Origin: an uncultured Bacteroidales bacterium
GTDB taxonomy: Bacteria > Bacteroidota > Bacteroidia > Bacteroidales > P3
DNA: 14,226 nucleotides
Assembly: GCA_937906975.1 (NCBI GenBank)
Contig: CALCUN010000111.1
Span: 1 to 14,226, forward strand
Direction of reading: 5' to 3'
Part shown: positions 1-7,740 of the stretch, one piece after another
Layout of the letters: every line of letters starts with the position of its first letter
Numbering within the stretch: the stretch's first letter is position 1
Translations under genes and position numbers: made by a program
Notes under the pieces: generated by a model
Databases searched by the model: none
What the model was told of the DNA's origin: nothing
The model's input: only the letters and a program-made list of their open reading frames with translations

Positions 1-996
1 ACGGCCTCCGTTGTTTATGTTTGCCATTGTACGTGCTATTGCTCCGGTTGCAGGGATTCCTCCAAATAAAGGTGATACAAAGTTTGCAATTCCTTGTCCT
101 ATCAACTCTGTGTTTGAATGGTGTTTTTTTCCTGTTGCACCATCGGCTACCATTGCTGATAAAAGACTCTCAATTGCACAAAGTATTGCTATTGTAAAGG
201 CTGGTGAGATTAGTCCTTTTATGCTTTCTATTGTGATTGCAGGAACCTCTGGTTTTGGAAGAGCTGCTCCACCGCTTAATTCGGGATAAACACTTCCTAT
301 TGTAGGAATAACGATTCCATAGTTTTTAAGAATGATTGTTGCTATTGTACATACTATAATGGCAATCAAAGAACCTGGAATTACTTTTGTAACCTTGCTC
401 CAAAGGAAAGAGATTGCAACGGTGAAAATAGCCATTATTGTTACTATTGGATTGATAGTGTCAAAGTTTTGGAAATAGCATATCCATTTTTCAATAAAGT
501 TAGCTGGAACTTCTCCCGCTATTGTCAATCCAAAGAAATCTTTAATTTGAGTTGAGAAGATTGTTAAGGCAATACCCGATGTAAATCCTACTATAATAGG
601 ATAAGGCATAAACTTAATTATATCTCCAAATTTCAAAACACCCATTAAAATAAGTAAAACCCCTGCAATGCAAGTTGCAATGGCTAATCCACTCATTCCG
701 TATTCACCTATAATTCCTGCAATGATTACAATGAATGCTCCTGTTGGCCCTCCAATTTGTACGTGTGAGCCTCCGAATATAGAGATTAAAGCTCCTGCAA
801 TAATAGCTGTTATTAATCCTTGTTGAGGACTTACTCCTGATGCAATACCAAAAGCAATAGCCAATGGGATTGCAACAACTCCAACTATTATACCTGCTGT
901 TAAATCTTTAATGAATAGTTCTTTTGAGTAGTTTCTTAATTTTATCATCTCAAAGAACTTAGGTCTGAAAATTTCATCTAAGTTAATTTTTTTCAT
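1..996 (-). CDS. SulP-family anion transporter, N-terminal 332 residues (3' end outside window)
   Basis: This is the first 332 codons of an inner-membrane SulP (SLC26-type) permease. The frame is open from ATG at 996-994 to the window edge, so the C-terminal part, usually including a cytoplasmic STAS domain, is not seen. A short polar N-terminus (residues 1-30) leads into many hydrophobic helices. Family signatures are visible: FGGSHVQIGGPTGAF (74-88), PYPIIVGFTSGIAL (131-144), and near the edge a GQGIANFVSPLFGGIPATGA stretch followed by NINNGGR, matching the SulP NxxxGxRTP region. Members move sulfate, bicarbonate or dicarboxylates; the substrate here cannot be told from sequence. The start lies 22 bases downstream of the sdaA stop on the same strand, and no separate promoter is evident, so co-transcription with sdaA is likely. 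The family call is firm; substrate is unknown. Confidence 0.93.
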   Translation of the reverse strand, partial: MKKINLDEIFRPKFFEMIKLRNYSKELFIKDLTAGIIVGVVAIPLAIAFGIASGVSPQQGLITAIIAGALISIFGGSHVQIGGPTGAFIVIIAGIIGEYGMSGLAIATCIAGVLLILMGVLKFGDIIKFMPYPIIVGFTSGIALTIFSTQIKDFFGLTIAGEVPANFIEKWICYFQNFDTINPIVTIMAIFTVAISFLWSKVTKVIPGSLIAIIVCTIATIILKNYGIVIPTIGSVYPELSGGAALPKPEVPAITIESIKGLISPAFTIAILCAIESLLSAMVADGATGKKHHSNTELIGQGIANFVSPLFGGIPATGAIARTMANINNGGR

Positions 997-1018
997 TTAT
1001 GTATTTGTTTTTATTTTC

Positions 1019-2233
1019 TTATAAACTACAAAATCCTTTTCCAACAACGGCTAATCCTCCTTCGGCTGTTTCTTTGTAAAGTGAAGGAAGGTCTTTGCCG
1101 GTTTGCTTCATTGTTTCTACAACTTTATCAAATGAAATGATATGTTTGCCATCTGACATCATGGCATAAAGGTTGGCATCTAAGGCTCTTAATGCTGCAA
1201 AGGCATTTCTTTCAATGCAAGGAACTTGTACAAGACCGCATACAGGGTCGCATGTTAATCCTAAGTGATGTTCAAGTCCTATTTCTGCAGCGTATTCGAT
1301 TTGTTGTGGCGTTCCGCCAAAAAGTTGGTTCGCTGCTGCGGCTGCCATTGAGCATGCCGAGCCTACTTCTCCTTGACAGCCAACTTCTGCTCCCGAGATT
1401 GAGGCATTGTATTTTATTACATTACCTATAAGTCCTGCTGTTGCAAGTGAGCGTATGATTTGTTTTTCTGTAAATTCGTGTTCTGTATTTAAATGATATA
1501 AAACGGCTGGAACTACTCCGCAAGAGCCACAAGTTGGTGCTGTTACTATCTTTCCGCCTGATGCGTTTTGTTCCGAAACTGCCAAAGCATAGGCTTGTAC
1601 TAAGCATCTGCCTTTTAAAGATGGTTTATAGCTTCTTGCTTTTGTGTAATATGACATTGCTTTTCTTCTTAAACGCAATCCTCCTGGTAATACGCCTTCT
1701 TCGTTTAGTCCGTCTTCAACAGATTTTTTCATTACTTTGAGAACTTCGTTTAAATAGTCCCAAATGTCGCTGTTTTCAAACTCTTGAACATATTCCCAAA
1801 AGGTTAATCCGCGTTCATCTATATATTGTAGTATTTCTGTTAAGTTATGATGTGGATAAACTTCAGTTATTTCTAATCCTAACTTGGAATCTTCTTCTAT
1901 TATTTTACCCCCTCCAATGCTATAAAAGGTTTGTTCGTTTAAGAGTTTGTTTTCTTCGTCAAAGGCTTGAAATAACATTGCGTTTGGATGAAGGTCTAAA
2001 AATATATCGCCTTTCCAATGTATTTTTGTGCGTTCTTGTCCTAATACTTCTAAGATTGCTTTGTCGGTTAAGTGCCCTTTGCCTGTTGCAGCTAAGGAAC
2101 CGTAAAGTGTTATTTCAAAATGTTTTGCGTTTATGTTATTTTGTAAAAATATTTCAGAAGCTCGACGTGGTGCCATCGTGTGAGAACTTGACGGTCCATA
2201 ACCTATTCTGAAAATTTCTCTTATACTTTCCAT
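1019..2233 (-). CDS. sdaA: L-serine ammonia-lyase (L-serine dehydratase), single-chain iron-sulfur type
   Basis: Converts L-serine to pyruvate and ammonia in the cytoplasm using a [4Fe-4S] cluster. The 404-residue protein has an N-terminal beta domain opening with the GPSSSHT signature (13-19) and a C-terminal alpha domain with SGGKIVTAPTCGSCG (225-239), GCQGEVGSACSMAAA (285-299), GLTCDPVCGLVQVPCIERNA (325-344). Cys286, Cys328 and Cys339 have the 42- and 11-residue spacing of the three cluster ligands known in the Legionella enzyme. Cys402 lies near the C-terminus, where the Legionella enzyme has a tail cysteine that enters the active site; here two residues follow it. It is somewhat shorter than the roughly 455-residue E. 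coli enzymes but has both domains. It is first in a minus-strand unit with the SulP gene, with its own promoter at 2285-2256. The call is firm. Confidence 0.97.
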   Translation of the reverse strand: MESIREIFRIGYGPSSSHTMAPRRASEIFLQNNINAKHFEITLYGSLAATGKGHLTDKAILEVLGQERTKIHWKGDIFLDLHPNAMLFQAFDEENKLLNEQTFYSIGGGKIIEEDSKLGLEITEVYPHHNLTEILQYIDERGLTFWEYVQEFENSDIWDYLNEVLKVMKKSVEDGLNEEGVLPGGLRLRRKAMSYYTKARSYKPSLKGRCLVQAYALAVSEQNASGGKIVTAPTCGSCGVVPAVLYHLNTEHEFTEKQIIRSLATAGLIGNVIKYNASISGAEVGCQGEVGSACSMAAAAANQLFGGTPQQIEYAAEIGLEHHLGLTCDPVCGLVQVPCIERNAFAALRALDANLYAMMSDGKHIISFDKVVETMKQTGKDLPSLYKETAEGGLAVVGKGFCSL

Positions 2234-2255
2234 TTATTCTTTTTAAATTTTTCTG

Positions 2256-2285
2256 CAAAATTACATATTTTCTTAGGTTTATCAA
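2256..2285 (-). promoter_or_regulatory. Bacteroidota housekeeping promoter for sdaA
   Basis: Read on the minus strand, TTG (2285-2283), a 19-base spacer, then TAATTTTG (2263-2256) match the Bacteroidota -33 TTG / -7 TAnnTTTG consensus exactly. The predicted transcription start is about 2250, giving a leader near 17 bases before the sdaA ATG at 2233. The -33 triplet sits where the opposing alaS promoter would place its own -33 element. Confidence 0.7.
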
Positions 2286-2305
2286 GATAAGAGATAAATA
2301 TTTCG

Positions 2306-2313
2306 TATCTTTG
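2306..2313 (+). promoter_or_regulatory. Bacteroidota -7 element for alaS
   Basis: TATCTTTG fits the TAnnTTTG -7 consensus and lies 34 bases before the alaS ATG, predicting a leader of roughly 28 bases. No TTG is present at the usual upstream distance; a 20-base spacer would put the -33 element at 2283-2285, which reads CAA on this strand, the complement of the sdaA -33 triplet. The promoter is therefore supported by the -7 element only. Confidence 0.6.
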
Positions 2314-2347
2314 CACGTTTTAATAACCGATTTAATACAATAGAATT

Positions 2348-4960
2348 ATGACATCTTATGAGATAAGAAAGACTTTTCTTGATTTTTTTGCATCTAAGGG
2401 ACACACAATCGTTCCTTCATCACCAATAACAGTGAAAAATGATCCTACATTGTTGTTTACCAATGCGGGAATGAATCAATTTAAAGATATATTCTTGGGT
2501 AATGTTACTAAACCTTATCCTTCTGCTGCTGATTCTCAAAAATGTTTAAGAGTAAGTGGAAAACACAACGATTTAGAGGAGGTTGGTCATGATACTTATC
2601 ACCATACTATGTTTGAAATGTTAGGAAACTGGTCTTTTGGTGATTATTTCAAAAAAGAAGCTATTGCATACGCTTGGGAACTTTTAACAAAGGTTTATGG
2701 AATTAGCAAAGATGTGATTTATGTAACCGTTTTCCAAGGTGATGAAAAAGATGGATTGAGTTTAGATAAGGAAGCTTATGATTATTGGAAAGAATGGATA
2801 GATGAAGATAGAATAATATTAGGAAATAAGAAAGATAATTTTTGGGAAATGGGAGAAACAGGTCCTTGTGGTGCTTGTTCCGAAATACATGTCGATTTAA
2901 GAGATGAAGAAGAACGTAAAAAAGTTAGCGGAAAAGATTTAGTAAATAAGGATAATCCATTAGTTATTGAAATATGGAACCTTGTATTTATGGAATTTAA
3001 CCGTATGGCTGATGGAAGTCTTGTTCCTTTGAAAGAAAAGAACATAGATACTGGTATGGGATTTGAACGTCTTTGTATGGTATTACAAAACAAAAAATCA
3101 AACTACGATACAGATGTTTTCCAACCAATGATTCAATTCTTGGCAAAAGAAGCAAAGGTAACTTATTCGCAAGATAAGGAAAAAGATGTTGCAATGAGAG
3201 TTTGTGCTGACCATATTAGAGCAATTTCTTTTGCAATAGCAGATGGACAACTGCCTTCTAATGCAAAGGCTGGTTATGTTATCAGAAGAATATTAAGAAG
3301 AGCTGTAAGATATGGCTATACATTCTTGAATTTTAATGAGCCTTTCTTATATAAGTTAGTTGATGTTTTAGTAAATCAAATGGGGGAACAATATCCTGAA
3401 ATAAAACAACAACAATCTTTAATTGAAAAAATAGTTAAAGAAGAAGAACAATCATTCCTTCGTACACTTTCTAATGGTATAATAAAATTCGAAAAATATA
3501 TCTCTCAAAAACAAGATAAAGTAATTGATGGAGATTTTACTTTTGAATTGTTTGATACTTACGGATTCCCTGTTGATTTAACAGAACTTATGGCGCAAGA
3601 GAAAGGATATAGCGTAGATATGCAAGGATTTGAAAAAAATCTTGCTCAACAAAAAGAACGTTCTAAAAATGCGGCTAAAAGTTCTGCAGAAGATTGGGTA
3701 ATAATTAAGGAATTTGAAGGAGTAGGAGAGTTTCTTGGATATGACACTTGCAAAGCTAATGCTAACCTTTTAAGATATCGTAAAGTAACAACAAAAACTG
3801 CAACAAACTATCAATTAGTATTTGACCAAACTCCATTCTATGCAGAAATGGGAGGACAAGTAGGCGATAGCGGATACATAACTAATGGCGCAGAAAAAAT
3901 AGAAATCATAGATACACAAAAAGAAAACAAACTTACATTACATATTACTAAAAAGCTACCTGAAAACTTGGAAATGCCATTTGAATTAGTGGTAAATCAA
4001 AACAAGAGAACTGCAATAGAGGCTAACCATACTGCAACTCACTTATTGCATTATGCTTTAAGACAAGTTTTAGGTTCGCATGTAGAACAAAAAGGTTCGT
4101 ATGTTAATGATTCAAGATTACGTTTCGACTTCTCACATCCAAGCAAACTTACAGAAGAAGAAATTCGTCAAACAGAAAAGCTTGTCAATTCAATGATAAG
4201 AGCCGACCATAAAGCAGAAGACTTCCGTGAAATAAACATAGAAGAAGCACAGGCGATGGGAGCAATGGCATTATTCGGAGAAAAGTATGGAGATAAAGTA
4301 AGATGTATTAGATTTGGAGAAAGCATTGAACTTTGTGGAGGAACACACGCAAGTTCAACAGGACGTTTAGGAATGATAAGCATAGTAAACGAAACAGCAG
4401 TTGCAGCGGGTGTAAGAAGAATTGAAGCCGTTACAGGAGAAGAATGCGAAAATCACCTAAATAAAATAGAAGATACATTAAAAGAAGTACAATCTCTATT
4501 TGCAGCAAGTCCAAACATTGTTAAGACTATTCAAAAGTTAATAGAGGATAACAATCAATTAAAATCAGAATTAGATTCTTTCCAAAAAGAAAAAATAGCT
4601 CAATTATACGATACTCTTCAAACAAAAATAACAGAAGAAAATGGCGTATCTCTTTTAACACTTGATACATCTAATCTTCCAGCAGAGGGAGTAAAAGATT
4701 TAGCATTTAGATTTAGAGCAAGCAATCCAAAGATATGTTTTATCGGATATGGAGAAAGTGAAGGAAAAGTAAACCTTACACTAATGCTTGGCGAAGAATT
4801 AGTAGAAAAAGGCAAAGACGCTTCTGCAACAATCCGTCAAGTATCAAAAGAAATCAAAGGAGGCGGAGGAGGACAAAAACACTTCGCAACAGCAGGTGGT
4901 AAAGACGCATCAGGATTAGCAAAAGCAGTAGAGTTAATCAAAGAAATAATATTAGCATAA
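2348..4960 (+). CDS. alaS: Alanine--tRNA ligase
   Basis: Class II aminoacyl-tRNA synthetase that charges tRNA-Ala and clears mischarged Ser/Gly-tRNA-Ala. At 870 residues it is full length for the bacterial family. The N-terminal catalytic core opens with a region typical of AlaRS (TNAGMNQFKDIFLG near residue 39, then the motif containing HHTMFEMLGNWSFGDYFK). The editing domain carries the zinc ligands His561 and His565 in NHTATHLLH and Cys663 and His667 in CGGTH. The C-Ala domain ends with a glycine run near 838 followed by QKHFATAGG. The ATG at 2348 begins exactly at the conserved N-terminus and follows a -7 box. typA follows after 24 bases with no clear promoter, so the two probably share a transcript. 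Alanine codon choice shifts along the gene, from mostly GCT early to mostly GCA late. Confidence 0.99.
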   Translation: MTSYEIRKTFLDFFASKGHTIVPSSPITVKNDPTLLFTNAGMNQFKDIFLGNVTKPYPSAADSQKCLRVSGKHNDLEEVGHDTYHHTMFEMLGNWSFGDYFKKEAIAYAWELLTKVYGISKDVIYVTVFQGDEKDGLSLDKEAYDYWKEWIDEDRIILGNKKDNFWEMGETGPCGACSEIHVDLRDEEERKKVSGKDLVNKDNPLVIEIWNLVFMEFNRMADGSLVPLKEKNIDTGMGFERLCMVLQNKKSNYDTDVFQPMIQFLAKEAKVTYSQDKEKDVAMRVCADHIRAISFAIADGQLPSNAKAGYVIRRILRRAVRYGYTFLNFNEPFLYKLVDVLVNQMGEQYPEIKQQQSLIEKIVKEEEQSFLRTLSNGIIKFEKYISQKQDKVIDGDFTFELFDTYGFPVDLTELMAQEKGYSVDMQGFEKNLAQQKERSKNAAKSSAEDWVIIKEFEGVGEFLGYDTCKANANLLRYRKVTTKTATNYQLVFDQTPFYAEMGGQVGDSGYITNGAEKIEIIDTQKENKLTLHITKKLPENLEMPFELVVNQNKRTAIEANHTATHLLHYALRQVLGSHVEQKGSYVNDSRLRFDFSHPSKLTEEEIRQTEKLVNSMIRADHKAEDFREINIEEAQAMGAMALFGEKYGDKVRCIRFGESIELCGGTHASSTGRLGMISIVNETAVAAGVRRIEAVTGEECENHLNKIEDTLKEVQSLFAASPNIVKTIQKLIEDNNQLKSELDSFQKEKIAQLYDTLQTKITEENGVSLLTLDTSNLPAEGVKDLAFRFRASNPKICFIGYGESEGKVNLTLMLGEELVEKGKDASATIRQVSKEIKGGGGGQKHFATAGGKDASGLAKAVELIKEIILA

Positions 4961-4984
4961 TAAACGATTCTAATTTTAACAACA

Positions 4985-6796
4985 ATGCAAAACATAAGAA
5001 ACGTAGCAATCATAGCCCATGTTGACCATGGAAAGACAACGCTTGTAGATAGAATGCTTCATCAAGCGAAATTATTTAGAGAAAACCAAGAAACAAAAGA
5101 TTTAATCTTAGACAACAACGATTTAGAGCGTGAAAGAGGTATAACAATTCTTTCAAAAAACGTTTCTATTCGTTACAAAGATTTTAAAATTAACATAATT
5201 GATACTCCGGGTCACAGTGATTTTGGTGGAGAAGTAGAAAGAGTGTTAAATATGGCTGACGGAGTTTTACTTGTTGTTGATGCTTTTGAAGGTCCAATGC
5301 CTCAAACACGTTTCGTTTTACAAAAAGCGATAGAATTAAACCTTAAACCAATAGTTGTAATCAATAAAGTAGATAAGCCAAACTGTAATCCAATAGAAAC
5401 ACAAGAAAAAGTATTTGACTTGATGTTTAATCTTGGAGCCACAGAAGAACAATTAGATTTCCCAACCGTGTATGGCTCTTCAAAACAAGGTTGGATGAGT
5501 GAAGATTGGCAACACCCAACAGAAGATATTTCTTATTTATTAGACCAAATCATAGAACACATACCTGCATACAAAACAGAAGAAGGAACAACTCAACTAA
5601 TGATTTCTTCTCTTGACTTCTCATCATACGTAGGACGTATAGCAGTAGGAAGATTACATAGAGGAACTTTAATTGCTGGTCAAGACGTAACCTTAGCTAA
5701 AGCAAACGGAGAAATGTTCCGCTCAAAAATCAAAGAACTTTATGTATTTGAAGGCTTAGCTAAAGAAAAAATCAAATCAGAAGTACACGCAGGAGAAATA
5801 TGTGCAATATTAGGATTAGAAAACTTTGATATTGGAGATACAGTTTGCGATATAGAAAATCCAGAACCACTAAAACCAATCAAGGTTGATGACCCTACAA
5901 TGAGTATGCTTTTCACTATCAATAATTCTCCTTTCTATGGAAAAGACGGAAAGTTTGTTACCTCTCGCCATTTAAGAGAAAGACTTTACGCAGAATTAGA
6001 AAAAAATCTTGCAATGCGTATTGAAGAAACCGACTCTCCAGATTCATTGATAGTTTACGGAAGAGGAATCCTTCACCTTTCAATTCTTATTGAAACAATG
6101 CGTAGAGAAGGATACGAACTTCAAGTAGGACAACCAAAAGTAATCATAAAAGAAATTGATGGTGTAAAATGTGAACCTGTTGAACAATTAACAATAGTTG
6201 TTCCTGAGGCATTCTCTGGCAAAGTAATAGAATTAGTTACAATGCGTAAGGGAGAAATCGACTCAATAGAACCACAAGGCGACAGAACACACATTGAATT
6301 TACAATACCTTCAAGAGGAATCATAGGATTAAGAAATAACGTCCTTACTGTTTCAGAAGGAGAAGCTATTATGGCACATAGATTAAAAGGTTACGAACCT
6401 TGGAAAGGCGAAATAGGAGGAAGAAGAATGGGAGCCTTAATAGCAAAAGAAACAGGTCCAGCAATAGAATACTCAATCAATAAATTACAAGACAGAGGAC
6501 GTTTCTTCGTATCACCAGGCGAAGAAGTTTACACAGGAATGGTAGTAGGAGAAGGAATACGTCCAGACGACATAGTTGTAAACCTTACAATCACAAAGAA
6601 ACTTTCAAATATGCGTTCAGCAGGTGCAGACGAAAAAGTTAGCATTGCGCCAGCAACAAAATTTTCCTTAGAAGAATCAATGGAATATATAGGAGAAGAC
6701 GAATATTTAGAAATTACACCAAATCATTTACGTATAAGAAAAATCTTGCTTGACGAAGTAGCAAGAAAAAGAGCTGCAAACGCTCAAAAAGAATAA
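4985..6796 (+). CDS. typA: Translational GTPase TypA/BipA
   Basis: Ribosome-binding GTPase of the EF-G/LepA superfamily, known for roles in ribosome assembly and stress or cold adaptation. The 603-residue length is normal. GTPase motifs are all present: G1 AHVDHGKTT (11-19), G2 RGITI (51-55), G3 DTPGH (73-77), G4 NKVD (127-130), and an SSKQG stretch in the G5 position. GPMPQT (103-108) follows G3. Downstream come the beta-barrel domain II, domains III and V (SRGIIGLR and an arginine/glycine-rich GGRRMG segment), and the TypA-specific C-terminal domain ending in a basic KRAANAQKE tail. It lies 24 bases after alaS and ends only 12 bases before the 5' end of the RNase P RNA. Confidence 0.98.
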   Translation: MQNIRNVAIIAHVDHGKTTLVDRMLHQAKLFRENQETKDLILDNNDLERERGITILSKNVSIRYKDFKINIIDTPGHSDFGGEVERVLNMADGVLLVVDAFEGPMPQTRFVLQKAIELNLKPIVVINKVDKPNCNPIETQEKVFDLMFNLGATEEQLDFPTVYGSSKQGWMSEDWQHPTEDISYLLDQIIEHIPAYKTEEGTTQLMISSLDFSSYVGRIAVGRLHRGTLIAGQDVTLAKANGEMFRSKIKELYVFEGLAKEKIKSEVHAGEICAILGLENFDIGDTVCDIENPEPLKPIKVDDPTMSMLFTINNSPFYGKDGKFVTSRHLRERLYAELEKNLAMRIEETDSPDSLIVYGRGILHLSILIETMRREGYELQVGQPKVIIKEIDGVKCEPVEQLTIVVPEAFSGKVIELVTMRKGEIDSIEPQGDRTHIEFTIPSRGIIGLRNNVLTVSEGEAIMAHRLKGYEPWKGEIGGRRMGALIAKETGPAIEYSINKLQDRGRFFVSPGEEVYTGMVVGEGIRPDDIVVNLTITKKLSNMRSAGADEKVSIAPATKFSLEESMEYIGEDEYLEITPNHLRIRKILLDEVARKRAANAQKE

Positions 6797-6808
6797 GAAA
6801 AAATAAAA

Positions 6809-7154
6809 GTGCGACACTGTTCTATCGCTGGAAGCTAAGCTTCGAGAGGAAAGTCCGAGCAACGCAGAGCATCATACTACCTAACGGGTAGGCAAAGCAA
6901 AGAACGCTTTGACAGCAAGTGCCACAGAAAATAACCGCCCTTTAAAAGGGTAAGGGTGAAAACGTGAGGTAAGAGCTCACGCTATGGTTTAGCGATAAAT
7001 CATGGGGGTAAACCTTATGAGTTGAAAGACCAAGTATATCGGAATATAGGGGCTGCTCGTCCTTTCCGAGGGGTAGGTCGTTAGAGGCTTGTCGTGAGGC
7101 AAGCAGTAGATTAATGATAGAATTATGACAGAACTCGGCTTATAGGTGTCGCAC
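6809..7154 (+). ncRNA. rnpB: RNase P RNA (class A)
   Basis: Catalytic RNA of ribonuclease P, which trims 5' leaders from pre-tRNAs. The ends are set by a perfect 9-bp P1 helix, GTGCGACAC (6809-6817) pairing with GTGTCGCAC (7146-7154). Conserved blocks occur in order: GAGGAAAGTCC (6846-6856, P4 5' strand), ACAGAAA followed by TAACCGCC, the AAGGGTGAAAACGTGAGGTA region, an L15 loop containing GGT (7007-7009) that should pair with the pre-tRNA 3' CCA, and ACAGAACTCGGCTTATA (7128-7144, P4 3' strand). No TAnnTTTG promoter is seen in the 12 bases after typA, so it may be cut from a typA transcript or start from a promoter inside typA. The exact mature ends could differ by a few bases. Confidence 0.97.
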
Positions 7155-7171
7155 ATTTTTTTATTTTTTAT
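7155..7171 (+). terminator. T-rich tract after rnpB, possible transcript end
   Basis: A run of nearly all T with two A interruptions follows the 3' strand of P1 directly. There is no compact local hairpin, so this is not a classical intrinsic terminator. The closing P1 helix plus the U-rich tail could still act as a stop or be a processing boundary. Low certainty. Confidence 0.35.
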
Positions 7172-7180
7172 CTCCTTTCC

Positions 7181-7206
7181 GAAACAAAATCCTTAGAAAT
7201 AGTGTC
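7181..7206 (+). promoter_or_regulatory. Possible ECF-type promoter before the sigma factor gene
   Basis: GAAAC (7181-7185) and TGTC (7203-7206) are 17 bases apart and loosely resemble the -35 AAC and -10 GTC elements of ECF-dependent promoters, just before the sigma start at 7216. No TAnnTTTG box is present in this 61-base gap. ECF genes often activate themselves, so autoregulation is plausible, but the motifs are short and could be chance. Confidence 0.25.
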
Positions 7207-7215
7207 ATTCATTCA

Positions 7216-7740
7216 ATGAAACTAAGCGAAAAAGAACTCATTGAAAAATGTATTAAGAAGAATCCAAAGGCTCAAAAGGCGTTATATGACATTTATTCGC
7301 CTATGCTTTTTGGTATTTGTTTGAGATATGCTCGCAATCGTCAAGATGCCGAGGATATGTTTCAAGATGCTTTTATTAAGGCTTTTGATCAAATTCATAA
7401 ATACAACTTTCAAGGACCATTAGGAGCATGGTTGAGAAAACTCTTTGTTAATTTTGCACTCAATTACTATCGTTACGACAAAGCAAACTTAAACACCGAC
7501 TTAGAATCAATAGCAATAGGAGAATTACCCTTGCAATTAGATGAAATATCGAATCAAGAAATACTCGAAGCCATAAATCAACTACCCGATAGACAAAGAA
7601 TAATTTTCAATCTCATAGAAATAGAAGGATATTCCTACAAGGAAGTTTCTCAACAATTAGAAGAAAATGAAAGCACCCTAAGAGGGTTAAACTATAAAGC
7701 AAAGAAGAATTTACAAGAAATGTTAAATAAGATAAAATAA
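7216..7740 (+). CDS. RNA polymerase ECF-family sigma factor
   Basis: A 174-residue group 4 (ECF) sigma factor. Region 2 spans about residues 20-87: YDIYSPMLFGICLRYARN, then the acidic QDAEDMFQDAF helix that binds the polymerase clamp, and GAWLRKLFVNFALNYYR for -10 recognition. Region 4 spans about 118-170: INQLPDRQRIIFNLIEIEGY, then the helix-turn-helix YKEVSQQLEENESTLRGL. There is no extra C-terminal domain. The ATG at 7216 puts the start at the usual distance before region 2. Its stop overlaps the start of the next gene by one base (TAATG), a translationally coupled arrangement typical of a sigma/anti-sigma pair. Target genes cannot be inferred from sequence; the neighbour suggests a cell-envelope or secretion stimulus. 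Confidence 0.95.
   Translation: MKLSEKELIEKCIKKNPKAQKALYDIYSPMLFGICLRYARNRQDAEDMFQDAFIKAFDQIHKYNFQGPLGAWLRKLFVNFALNYYRYDKANLNTDLESIAIGELPLQLDEISNQEILEAINQLPDRQRIIFNLIEIEGYSYKEVSQQLEENESTLRGLNYKAKKNLQEMLNKIK

Noticed and set aside
11..289. A 92-codon plus-strand open frame at the left edge
   Set aside because: It is antisense to the SulP coding frame, which has clear family motifs on the minus strand; this frame has none.
1852..2211. A 119-codon plus-strand open frame opposite sdaA
   Set aside because: Leu/Arg/Phe-rich product, typical of the antisense of a real gene. SdaA on the minus strand explains the region.
4966..4984. TAATTTTA-like box before typA as a separate promoter
   Set aside because: The last base differs from TAnnTTTG and no -33 TTG lies 19-21 bases upstream; co-transcription with alaS is simpler.
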